Positions 25,401 to 36,000 of a stretch of DNA of 64,000 nucleotides are shown piece after piece. How positions within the stretch are numbered: position 1 is the first letter of the stretch; each line of letters opens with the position of its first letter. The translations under genes and the position numbers were made by a program. The notes under the pieces were generated by a model. It worked only from the letters and a program-made list of their open reading frames with translations, did no database searches and was not told the origin of the DNA. Source of the stretch: Paragordius varius (Eukaryota > Nematomorpha); NCBI GenBank assembly GCA_964247055.1, contig OZ176052.1, positions 4,402,001 through 4,466,000 on the forward strand, read 5' to 3'.

Positions 25401-28400
25401 TTTACATCCATCCGTCACAGAAACCGCCAAGAAACAGTATTAGGATAGATAGAGTGTATATCGGTTGTTTTGGATGTGAACCAATTCAAAACAGATTTTG
25501 CCGGACAGTTTAATGTTGGACTTGGCTAAATTGATGCAACTGTGTTATTAGATTTTACCATTACTCTGTTTTACATCCATCCGTCACTGAAACCGCCAAG
25601 AAACAGTATCAGGATAGATAGAGTGTATGTCGGTTGTTTTGGGTGTGAACTAACTTGAAACAGATTTTGCCGGACAGTTTAATGTTAGACTTGGCTAAAT
25701 TGATGCAACTGTGTTATTAGATTTTACCATTAATCTGTTTTACATCCATCCGTCACTGAAACCGCCAAGAAACAGTATTAGGATAGATAAAGTGTATGTC
25801 GGTTGTTTTGGATGTGAACCAATTTGAAACAGATTTTGCCGGACGGTTTAATTTTAGACTAGGCTAAATTGATGCAACTGTGTTATTAGATTTTTCCATT
25901 ATTCTGTTTTACATCCATCCGTCACCGAAACCGCTACGAATCAGTATCAGGATAGATAGAGTGTATGTCGGCTGTTTTGGATGTGAACTAACTTGAAACA
26001 GATTTTGCCGGACAGTTTAATATTAGACTTGGCTAAATTGATGCAACTGTGTTATTAGATTTTACCATTATTCTGTTTTACATCCATCCGTCACTGAAAC
26101 CGCCAAGAAACAGTATTAGGATAGATAAAGTGTATGTCGGTTGTTTTGGATGTGAACCAATTTGAAACAGATTTTGCCGGACGGTTTAATTTTAGACTTG
26201 GCTAAATTGATGCAACTGTGTTATTAGATTTTTCCATTATTCTGTTTTACATCCATCCGTCACCGAAACCGCTACGAATCAGTATCAGGATAGATAGAGT
26301 GTATGTCGGCTGTTTTGGTTGTGAACTAACTTGAAACAGATTTTGCCGGACAGTTTAATGTTAGACTTGGCTAAATTGATGCAACTGTGTTATTAGATTT
26401 TACCATTATTCTGTTTTACATCCATCCGTCACTGAAACCGCCAAGAAACAGTATTAGGATAGATAAAGTGTATGTCGGTTGTTTTGCATGTGAACCAATT
26501 TGAAACAGATTTTGCCGGACAGTTTAATGTTAGACTTGGCTAAATTGATGCAACTGTGTTATTAGATTTTTCCATTATTCTGTTTTACATCCATCCGTCA
26601 CCGAAACCGCTACGAATCAGTATCAGGATAGATAGAGTGTATGTCGGCTGTTTTGGATGTGAACTAACTTGAAACAGATTTTGCCGGACAGTTTAATGTT
26701 AGACTTGGCTAAATTGATGCAACTGTGTTATTAGATTTTACCATTATTCTGTTTTACATCCATCCGTCACTGAAACCGCCAAGAAACAGTATTAGGATAG
26801 ATAAAGTGTATGTCGGTTGTTTTGGATGTGAACCAATTTGAAACAGATTTTGCCGGACAGTTTAATGTTAGACTTTGCTAAATTGATGCAACTGTGTTAG
26901 TAGATTTTTCCATTATTCTGTTTTACATCCATCCGTCACAAAAACCGCCAAGAAACAGTATTAGGATAGATAGAGTGTATATCGGTTGTTTTGGATGTGA
27001 ACCAATTCGAAACAGATTTTGCCGGACAGTTTAATGTTAGACTTGGCTAAATTGATGCAACTGTGTTATTAGATTTTACCATTATTCTGTTTTACATCCA
27101 TCCGTCACTGAAACCGCCAAGAAACAGTATTAGGATAGATAAAGTGTATGTCGGTTGTTTTGGATGTGAACCAATTTGAAACAGATTTTGCCGGACAGTT
27201 TAATGTTAGACTTTGCTAAATTGATGCAACTGTGTTAGTAGATTTTTCCATTATTCTGTTTTACATCCATCCGTCACTGAAACCGCCAAGAAACAGTATT
27301 AGGATAGATAGAGTGTATATCGGTTGTTTTGGATGTGAACCAATTCGAAACAGATTTTGCCGGACGGTTTAATATTAGACTTGGCTGAATTGATGCAACT
27401 GTGTTATTAGATTTTTAAATTATTCTGTTTTACATCCATCCGTCACCGAAACCGCTACGAATCAGTATCAGGCTAGATAGAGTGTATGTCGGTTGTTTTG
27501 GCTGTGAACTAATTCGAAACAGATTTTGCCGGACGGTTTAATTTTAGACTTGGCTAAATTGATGCAACTGTGTTATTAGATTTTTCCATTATTCTGTTTT
27601 ACATCCATCCGTCACCGAAACCGCTACGAATCAGTATTAGGATAGATAGAGTGTATATTGGTTGTTTTGGATGTGAACCAATTCGAAACAGATTTTGCCG
27701 GACGGTTTAATATTAGACTTGGCTGAATTGATGCAACTGTGTTATTAGATTTTTAAATTATTCTGTTTTACATCCATCCGTCACCGAAACCGCTACGAAT
27801 CAGTATCAGGCTAGATAGAGTGTATGTCGGCTGTTTTGGATGTGAACTAACTTGAAACAGATTTTGCCGGACAGTTTAATGTTAGACTTGGCTAAATTGA
27901 TGCAACTGTGTTATTAGATTTTACCATTATTCTGTTTTACATCCATCCGTCACTGAAACCGCCAAGAAACAGTATTAGGATAGATAAAGTGTATGTCGGT
28001 TGTTTTGGATGTGAACCAATTTGAAACAGATTTTGCCGGACAGTTTAATGTTAGACTTGGCTAAATTGATGCAACTGTGTTATTAGATTTTTCCATTATT
28101 CTGTTTTACATCCATCCGTCACCGAAACCGCTACGAATCAGTATCAGGATAGATAGAGTGTATGTCGGCTGTTTTGGATGTGAACTAACTTGAAACAGAT
28201 TTTGCCGGACAGTTTAATGTTAGACTTGGCTAAATTGATGCAACTGTGTTATTAGATTTTACCATTATTCTGTTTTACATCCATCCGTCACTGAAACCGC
28301 CAAGAAACAGTATTAGGATAGATAAAGTGTATGTCGGTTGTTTTGGATGTGAACCAATTAGAAACAGATTTTGCCGGACAGTTTAATGTTAGACTTGGCT

Positions 28401-28985
28401 AAATTGATGCAACTGTGTTATTAGATTTTACCATTATTCTGTTTTACATCCATCCGTCACTGAAACCGCCAAGAAACAGTATCAGGATAGATAGAGTGTA
28501 TGTCGGTTGTTTTGGGTGTGAACTAATTCGAAACAGATTTTGCCGGACGGTTAAATGTTAGACTTGGCTAAATTGATGCAACTCTGTTATTAGATTTTCC
28601 CATTATTCTGTTTTACATCCATCCGTCACTGAAACCGCCAAGAAACAGTATTAGGATAGATAGAGTATATGTCGGTTGTTTTGGATGTGAACCAATTTGA
28701 AACAGATTTTGCCGGACAGTTTAATGTTAGACTTGGCTAAATTGATGCAACTGTGTTATTAAATTTTACCATTATTCTGTTTTACATCCATCCGTCACCG
28801 AAACCGCTACGAATCAGTATCAGGATAGATAGAGTGTATGTCGGTTGTTTTAGGTGTGAACTAATTCGAAACGGATTTGCCGGACGGTTTAATGTTAGAC
28901 TTGGCTAAATTGATTTTACTGTAACTATCTATACGGATTATCCTAATATTGTCTTTTACATCCACTCATCACCGAAACCCCAATG
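13461..28985. repeat. 169-bp satellite array, about 92 monomers (copy A)
   Basis: Head-to-tail monomers of 168-170 bp; for example TTTAATGTTAGAC recurs at 13704, 13873, 14041 and 14210. Conserved blocks are GATAGATAGAGTGTATGTCG, ATTTTGCCGGAC, TTAGACTTGGCTAAATTGATG and GTTTTACATCCATCCGTCA. Two linked variants occur: TCACCG...CTACGAATCAGTATCAGG and TCACTG...CCAAGAAACAGTATTAGG. Rare variants recur at 3376 bp and 1684 bp, showing higher-order repeats. Edge monomers at both ends are degenerate, as expected at array margins. Monomers carry no conserved protein frame. Monomer length is close to that of many animal satellites that form heterochromatin. Confidence 0.97.
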
Positions 28986-29233
28986 TTCAGCAACAAGATA
29001 GATTAAGATTAACGTTGATATACGAGATGAGAATTACTTGGAAGGAGGTTTTGATGAAGGCGTATAATTGATTGGCCAGTATTCGTGCTCAATTGCATTG
29101 CAGTATTAAAACATTAAAATTATAATTTAAATGTTAAATTTAGAAAAACATTAAATTTAAAAATGATTGTTGCTGTTCGGTTATATATGCTCCTGATATA
29201 AACAATTTGTATAATAACGATTAAATAATGTTT
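28986..29233. other. Unassigned spacer right of the satellite
   Basis: Starts in the last decayed monomer (CCAATGTTCAGCAACAAGATAG) and continues as AT-rich sequence shared with copy B (about 56846-57087). No gene is visible. Confidence 0.4.
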
Positions 29234-29437
29234 TACAGTATATTGATATAAAAAGGACAAAAGAGAAAACTAAAGACAAATATTTTTAAAAAAGACAACC
29301 ATATTTTTTATAACCTAAATTATTACCAATTTACATTTCTAATTTCCCATTTGCAACCCAAAGAGATGATTTATATTTAACAAAAAAGATATGGTTGTTC
29401 TTTATAAAAAATGTAAATTTTAATGATATAAACTGTA
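29234..29437. mobile_element. Tc1/mariner-like MITE, copy A
   Basis: Ends read TACAGTATATTGATATAAAA on the left and, in reverse complement from the right, TACAGTTTATATCATTAAAA, each beginning with TA. Inner blocks GACAACCATATTTTTTATAA and ATATGGTTGTTCTTTATAA pair with one another. The interior resembles the element at 1220-1517. No coding frame. The partner in copy B is at about 57088-57279. Confidence 0.6.
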
Positions 29438-29458
29438 AATTTCGTTTAACAAAGTTTT

Positions 29459-29982
29459 AACCTCATTACCTCTTCACTTATTTGTCCTAGACCTTCTGGG
29501 GTAGTTTTACATCCCAAAGCTCAATTTTGTTATTAACCTACAGGTTAAAATTATTTTATAAAATTTAATTATCTAACATTATTCTCATTTGGGTAAAAAG
29601 CTTATATTTCTTACAATGTGACTTCTAGAGTCCGAAATCGGAAATCCAAAACAAAATGAACAGCTGATATTAAAAATGAAATATATTAAGTTTTTACTGT
29701 TAAAATAGAGCCTGAAAGCTTTTTATAAGAATTTACATTTTCACACCATAATATACATTTATTTGTTTGTTGCATTAGTAATGTAAAATTTATGGAAAAA
29801 AATGGCGGCAAAAAGTTTGAGATCAGAATTTTTCTACAATTCAACATTTTTTAAAAAAAATTGTATAAAGAAGGCTAAAGAAAGCATAATTTAAAATTCG
29901 GCTTTATACATTAAATACTTTAAAATATTCAAAATTTATATCGCTAGCGGAATGAAAAACTACCCTAAAAGGTAATGGAGTG
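29459..29982. mobile_element. Non-autonomous DNA element 'X', second copy
   Basis: The outer edges are AACCTCATTACCTCTT at the left and AAAAGGTAATGGAGTG at the right, which are reverse-complementary. The body matches 7018-7407 in inverse orientation. No coding frame. In copy B the corresponding element (57301-58194) is split by a further insertion. Confidence 0.65.
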
Positions 29983-30565
29983 TTAATTAAATTACGAGGT
30001 AATATAAATAATCGGAATTATTAAATTATATTATAAAATTGCTTGATAATAAGCGTTTTTATTTTGTTTCCATCGTGCCTCAAAAGTATGAAGTACGCTT
30101 CTACAAATTTTTGCTGGATAATATTTCCATTAAAATTTGATTTTGCCATATATCATTGTTAAAAGGGTTAGCGAGTCTCGGCATTTTTGCGTTCATTAAA
30201 AATATACAATAAAGGGTCTTACTTTCAATATACGATATGATTTAATCATAGTTTTTGATATAAAGTTAAACCTACAAAACAAGCTGATTCAATATCCTCA
30301 AATTTTGCGGCTTTATCAAATTTTTAAACACAAATTTTTTGATGATGAATCTTTCAAAAATATGATATGATAGTTCAGCATCGATTATATAGAAAAAGCA
30401 TAGCGAATTGAATTAAATAATATGTTAAGCAGAACCGTTTCAAAACACTGATGTCATAATCGATATAAATTCTTGCGCAAAAATAATAGGTTTATTAGAA
30501 AATATAGATTTCATCAAATTATTATTTGTGTATACTGTGCTATCACATATTTATTTTTTCATATT
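29983..30565. other. Unassigned duplicated spacer
   Basis: AT-rich and conserved in copy B (58195-58784) with small indels. It holds no paired ends or coding frame that I can support. Confidence 0.4.
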
Positions 30566-30691
30566 ATGACTTCGGCTTCAGACTCTGTTACCGATGTGAT
30601 AAAAAGGTTTTTGAGGATATCACTGTCAAATAGGCATGATACCGATGAGTGGCTAACTTTATATGCATTTTGGGTCATTTTATTAGAAGAG
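30566..30691 (+). CDS. Exon-like 42-codon frame, unrecognised (copy A)
   Basis: An ATG opens 42 codons (MTSASDSVTDVIKRF, then DTDEWLTLYAFWVILLEE) ending directly at a donor-like GAAGAG/GTATTG; unspliced, the frame stops three codons later. The composition is protein-like and unlike the low-complexity frames nearby. The copy B version (58785-58910) is also open, but two adjacent residues differ (NR against SG). I know no family that matches, and found no second exon to join it to. It could be a first exon of a small gene or a relic exon carried in the duplication. Confidence 0.25.
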
Positions 30692-30721
30692 GTATTGTAA
30701 GAAATTTTCAAAATTTCTAAG

Positions 30722-30989
30722 CAGGGCTTAGGACCCGAGCCTAAAATTGGAACCGATTCCAAAACGCTTTTTAAAAACTGCCGGTTCTTTACATATTATT
30801 CCGTTCTAACCGATTATTATAAAAGTGGAACCTGTTTTAAAATGGTAAAATTTCAAAACTATCCCAGTTTTGGTTATAAAATTTTTTTCGGTTTCAAAAC
30901 CGGTTTAATTGGAACGTATTTCAAAAATATTTATTTGAAAATTGTCCCGGTTCTCATCGTGGAACAACGGTTTTGGTTCCAAGTCCTAG
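30722..30989. mobile_element. hAT-type MITE with GGAACC-rich ends, copy A
   Basis: The left end is CAGGGCTTAGGACCCGAGCC and the right end, in reverse complement, is CTAGGACTTGGAACC. The interior is made of repeated GGAACCG, CCGGTT and GGTTCCAA pieces, typical of CAGGGCTxGGAACC hAT ends. Flanking 8-mers (TTTCTAAG and TTTTAAGT) are only loosely similar. No coding frame. Confidence 0.6.
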
Positions 30990-31242
30990 TTTTAAGTACA
31001 AGTGGTCTGATAATTGAAAAAAATTTTTGAAACAAAATACGTCACTAAGCAGTATAAACGTTGTTTTAAAAAGTACTAATGTGAAATTAAACACCCATCG
31101 TTCTCTTATTAATCTGCCAGATTATATTCGATTACCAATGTGGATTTTTTTATACCCATCTAATATATGACTAATATGTTTGACTCAATAATTATCATCC
31201 ATTGAGATTAAAGATTATATAAATTTGAACCGAAGTTTAGAG

Positions 31243-31367
31243 CATGGTGGATAACACAATTGGCTTTGCTGGCCGCATTCGAAATATGGCCTCAATAAAT
31301 AAATTAGTTTTCAAACATTTTAAAAATTAAGGATTTTGCTCGGAGGGCTGCGTGTTGAATATCCCTG
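31243..31367. mobile_element. Short degenerate hAT MITE, copy A
   Basis: About 125 bp from CATGGTGGATAACACAA to a right end whose reverse complement is CAGGGATATTCAACACG. Flanks GTTTAGAG and GTTTAGTA match at six of eight bases, consistent with an old 8-bp hAT duplication. Confidence 0.6.
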
Positions 31368-31897
31368 GTTTAGTACAGCTTTATCAATTAACTCAAAAAT
31401 TGAAAGGAGATATTTAATTGTCAATTTAATAATTTCAAACTAATTTCAAACTACTTTTTGACACTTAATTAGATGCGTTATTGTTATATGATATGACTCA
31501 GATTTTATAACCATAAAATAACCAAATGATTATTAAAAAATAAAATTGTGTTTAAGTAGGATTATTATCCCGAACTCATAATTGTGATCAAACGGTTTCT
31601 TAAATTTTTCCTCCTTATTTATTTACAAAATTAATTTAACCGAAATTAAATACCGTTAAAAAAGAATAGGCATTACTTATAATCTAATGGGCTACATTTT
31701 TCATGAATCTAGCTGAAATATTCAACTTGAGAAAACAAGAACATAGCGATATACTATTAATTGTGGATTAATGGCCTGCGTTTATATATTAGATTAGATT
31801 GTTATGTTTCGTGATATTTGCAATATATCTAGAATTACCGATTTGGGATGAAATAAATATGGCAAAACAAAAATGTTGGGCTTGCAATGCTTTATAA
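31368..31897. other. Unassigned duplicated spacer
   Basis: AT-rich and shared with copy B (59584-60113) almost base for base. Nothing further is supportable. Confidence 0.4.
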
Positions 31898-32141
31898 CAG
31901 GGGTACATGCGGCCCTTTGAGACTTTAGACCCGGCACGCGGAAAATTTGAAAATGTATAATTTACAAAAATATGATCACAAAACTTTATTAAAATACATA
32001 TATATTGTGTTTGGATTTAAAGCTCTTATGTTTGTCTAATAAATTCTTTATGAATGCCCATATATATTTCAAATCCAGCCTCCTACCAGATTTATGGAAA
32101 CAAAAATGCGGCTTTGAAGCCATTTGTGTTAAACATCCTTG
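31898..32141. mobile_element. hAT-type MITE with GCGGCCC, copy A
   Basis: Left end CAGGGGTACATGCGGCCC (copy B keeps CAGGGGTGTTAACATGCGG). The right end in reverse complement is CAAGGATGTTTAACACAAA. The interior has the GGCCC...GCGG and TTTGAAGCCATTTGTG pieces common to this MITE group, also seen at 35454-35748. No coding frame. Confidence 0.7.
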
Positions 32142-32295
32142 TTTATGAATTTATTGTTAAAGAATGAAGCGTATCCATAATTATCTATTTGTATCTACCC
32201 TTAAATAGCTTTAGCTTTTTTATAAGTAAATATTTTTTCAGCAATTTGTATTGTAAAAATCAGAAATAAATTAAAGAACAAAAAAATAAATTATA

Positions 32296-32490
32296 TTGTC
32301 CCTAACTATTCATATATTAAAGGACATATTATTGCTCGTTGAGCCAGATATTACCTTAGATGGAGATAGTGTATTTTATGCAAATTTAAATCGGCTTTAC
32401 CAAGAAACATCAACAATATCTATCAGAGAGTGCTCAATTTATTGTTTATATAAATATAGGGCAGATTCAATTTCTAATAAACTAAAATGA
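32296..32490 (+). CDS. 64-codon frame, unrecognised, identical in both copies
   Basis: Frame with protein-like composition (LLLVEPDITLDGDSVFYAN, SIRECSIYCLYKYRADS) and no ATG at its start; it opens with TTG. Its translation is identical to that of the frame at 60511-60705. No clear splice acceptor with a pyrimidine tract precedes it, so it is neither a convincing exon nor a convincing gene. It could be a transposon protein relic or chance. Confidence 0.2.
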   Translation: MSLTIHILKDILLLVEPDITLDGDSVFYANLNRLYQETSTISIRECSIYCLYKYRADSISNKLK

Positions 32491-32883
32491 TTAATTTACT
32501 TATTCCAACTAACTTTATAATTATAACGTATAACTCTTGTTTGTCGTAAATATATATTTTCTGCAAAATATTTTAATTTAATTCACACCCCGATTAAGAA
32601 AATAGGCCCATTCTTCTTTTATGGCGTAAAAATTTTGTAATTATAGTTGTTTTTTTCAAAAATATGTATAAAACAATATTAAATGGACAGTGTTTTATGG
32701 AATTGTTTGTTTACATTGTTTACATAATTTACGCATTCTATTTATAAACATAAATAAAATAACATATCTCGGGGTTATTTTGTTATCATAATTTATTTCA
32801 TATTTGTTATATAAAAAAAGTTTATTCGCGCAAATTATACTTACAATTTTAACGCGTAAAAAGCATTTTACCATATCAGTGTG
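32491..32883. other. AT-rich intergenic sequence, end of the duplication
   Basis: The match to copy B stops at about 32540-32550. The rest is unique AT-rich sequence upstream of the small frame at 32884 and probably contains the promoter of the coiled-coil gene. No motif is distinctive enough to call. Confidence 0.35.
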
Positions 32884-32976
32884 ATGGAGATTCAAAAATA
32901 TTGGGTTTTAGCATTCAATATCGCTATAATTATTGCAAACATTATTGTTATCTATATGGCCTATGCTAATCCTTAA
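32884..32976 (+). CDS. Possible 30-residue single-pass membrane peptide, OST4-like
   Basis: ATG to TAA, 30 codons. After a short polar start (MEIQKYW) comes an unbroken hydrophobic helix of about 20 residues and an ending YMAYANP. The layout of length, one helix and Asn-Pro near the C-terminus recalls OST4, the 35-40 residue subunit of the ER oligosaccharyltransferase, but the usual Gly in the helix and the HY pair are not present. It lies 60 bp upstream of the coiled-coil gene start on the same strand, so it could instead be an upstream frame in that gene's leader, or chance in AT-rich DNA. Confidence 0.3.
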   Translation: MEIQKYWVLAFNIAIIIANIIVIYMAYANP

Positions 32977-33036
32977 ATTCTCAATCTTAGAATGCTATCA
33001 TTATTTTTTGAGTGATAAATATAAAAAAGACTAAAT

Positions 33037-36000
33037 ATGTCAAACGCTATACTCCCATTGTCACAAAATTTTCATAATATATCCCCTCAAAATTTGCATG
33101 AAAGATTACAAAAGTTAAAAAGTTATCATCATTATCAAATGGAAGGCATTAAACCAACATTTAATTATGGGATATCTATAAATCAAAACGAATCAAAATT
33201 AGCGCCAGATTTTCAACCATTTACTTCAAAAGATTCTATTAACCTTATTGTGACAGACACCATGATATCTCCAAAGAAATCATGGACCCAAATGATGTTG
33301 AACAAAATTGAAAAGCAGAAACAAATTCATAACCTAGGTGTTACAATATCATTTAATAAAATTATCTAATAAATTTTGACAATGGATATTTATCTAATAT
33401 AAATTATTTTGTCGTTTATGCTAAAGTGTGTTGTATATAGCGATAGTTGTAGCCTTTGAGGAGATCATGCTTTTTAAAATTATATTAAAATATAAAAAGG
33501 TTCCAGCAACATAGAATGCTTCGGAACTTTTTAAAACGTAATTTTTTTTTCTTTCAATTTTAACTCCAACAATCTGACAAAATGAGATGTGAGTGGGTGA
33601 AATCAATGTCATCTACATCTTTTTAATTTGTTGGATGGTGCTACAGTAGTGTATGGTATAGAACAAATTTTGTCCATAATTAAATAATATTTAATGTTGT
33701 GAGATAGAAAGAAATTTTAATTTCTACCATTTGTTGTTTTACACCCATATGCTACTGTGTTGCTAATTGGCTAACTATAATGTGAATCGACCAACTTAAA
33801 TGCACATATTATAATTTATTAATAAGGGTAAAAAATTGATAATTTTATTTACATAAATTAGATAATAGCGCCAGAAGTGTGGAATCTTGTGACGAAGTAT
33901 TTTATTTTATTTGTCAAACAAAAATATACATATATTTTAGCATATAATTTGATTGACGAATATAGATTAGTATAGAAATAGATGTAACTGATCCCAAACA
34001 ATCTACGGGGAAAGAATCAACCATAACAAATGCAAATAATTATAAGCTTTTACCTGCCAAAGATTCTGGGCATTTTATATTTGAACGCATTTCTTTTCAA
34101 AATAAAAATGATATTAGCAATGAACAACGATTAACGCACGAGAAGGATCTGAGAAACCAGCTAAGAGAACAAGAGAATTCTCAAAAGGAACAGAAAAATC
34201 GCACACTAAACGACTTGAAAAATGGTCATAATTAAAGGCTCATTAGCTTTGGGGTTCAGTATCCTCAAATAATTAATTCAATATTTCAAAATAAAGGAAA
34301 ATTAGGCTAACTTAATGCATTTTAAGGCCTTTTAAGGGTAAAAATATTTAAAAATTATTAGAAACTCATATAAATGACGCCAAATATATGTTTGGGATTT
34401 CATAAAATTGGTCTTAATAAATAATATATATCACAATTTTCAAAAAAGATTGAACATCAGACACAAATTATGATCATTTTTGAAATGTTTCCATCATAAG
34501 TTGTAGGAATCTGAGTCGGGTGTTTGTTTAAGCAATATTTTATGGATAAAAACGTGGAAATAGGTGTAACTCCCAATCTTAAATAAATAATTATTATATT
34601 TTAAATAATAGCGCATATAATCAAATCTTCAACCGTGCGCAAGAAGTTACCTTTTAAAACCACGAATGAAAAGAAAAATAACATTAATAAATCAATGTCG
34701 TTGATGTTAAAAAATGCCCCAACGCTTAAACGAGAATGGCACAGAAAACGTCAAAGGGCTTTGCAAAATTTTAAATGGGAACAAGACATGGTTTTACGAA
34801 ATTGGATTAAAACCCAGGGTCAGACCTTTTTGCAAGACCTGTGTCATGAGGCCAAAAGTTTTGTGAATGGATTGGAACGTGGCATTTCCACTTACATTAA
34901 CGATGTTGATGGAGATTTTCTCATATTTAGCACACAGCTTGAATGTAAACAACACGGTTCCGACCAAGCTTTCGCTGAACACTTGGAACAATTTTGGACA
35001 AACGAACGTGACAAGCTGCTTCAGAGTTGGGATGATCAAACGCTTTCAAACCTCAAGGAACTTCAGGATGAAAGTGATCATATGAGAGATGTTATTTTGG
35101 TTCAAAGAACGCAAAAACTCAAAGCATTCTTTCAACGTCGATGGCAAAAGACTATGGACAATGTGATACACGATTGGATAGAGGAAAAGGCGGACCTTGA
35201 AAATAAACGTATTATTTTATAAACAATGTTTATAATTTACCATAGATGTTTTGTAAAATTAGTAAAAGAATATAGTTTGCGATTAAAAATAACTTAGCGG
35301 TATCTATTCACATATGGCACAATACAATCCTTAACTAATGTAGATTGTGTGTTTTAATAACAGGACAATTTAAAATAAAATAGCGATGATTACGTTATAT
35401 ATATTCAAATGATAAAATATATTATATTAATAAAATGTTTTTATCATTTTAAGCAGGGGTGTTTAACACGCGTTCCGCAAAATATTTGAAAATCCATTAG
35501 TTGCTAAATACATAAAATCTTATTTATTTTTTAATCAAATTTTCCAAATATGTAAAATTGGGAACTAATTAGGAAAATTCAATATATTGTCTTTTCGTTT
35601 TATCTTATGTTTTAAATCAAAATAATATTGTTTATGCCCATACATACGTATACATATATATATATATATATATATATATCAAATGCGGCCCACCGGATTT
35701 TTTAAGTTAAGAATATGGCCTGCGAAGCCATTTGTGCTGGACATCCCTAATTTAAAGTAACAAAATAAAAATATTTTAAGTTAGACAAAATTTGAAGATT
35801 AACGTGCTTAATAATGCAAGCGCGTTGGGTCAACAAAAACGGGAATTACTGAAGGCCTGGGAACAAGAAGTTGCGGATTTTAATCGAGATTTTGCTGGAA
35901 AAGTCAACGCTCTCAAAAAATTGATAAATGATGATTATGCCAAAATCAAAACGCAAATGGAAAAAGATCTTTGTCAAAGAAATCAAAGTTTTTATTTAAT

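Larger units (their letters stand above)
2088..32540 (+). repeat. Segmental duplication, copy A
   Basis: This segment reappears in the same orientation at about 42.89-60.75 kb. Matching landmarks in order include the eIF3e 3' end, the eIF3e exon at 5.6 kb, the palindromic element at 5.9 kb, the (TA)n tract at 6.8 kb, the long-armed element at 10.6-12.7 kb, the hAT MITEs at 12.8, 30.7, 31.2 and 31.9 kb, the satellite, and the 64-codon frame at 32.3 kb. Identity between copies is high by eye, with scattered small indels. Copy A keeps the eIF3e exons 2238-5614, which copy B lacks, and has a satellite array more than twice as long. The right limit is the last point where the two copies match before the hAT element in copy B. 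Confidence 0.9.

Noticed and set aside
13461-28985. CRISPR-like array
   Set aside because: The repeats are contiguous 169 bp units with no unique spacers, in an animal genome.
34794-35039. Minus-strand frame in the coiled-coil gene
   Set aside because: Antisense of exon 34612-35208, which is strongly coding and in phase with its neighbours.
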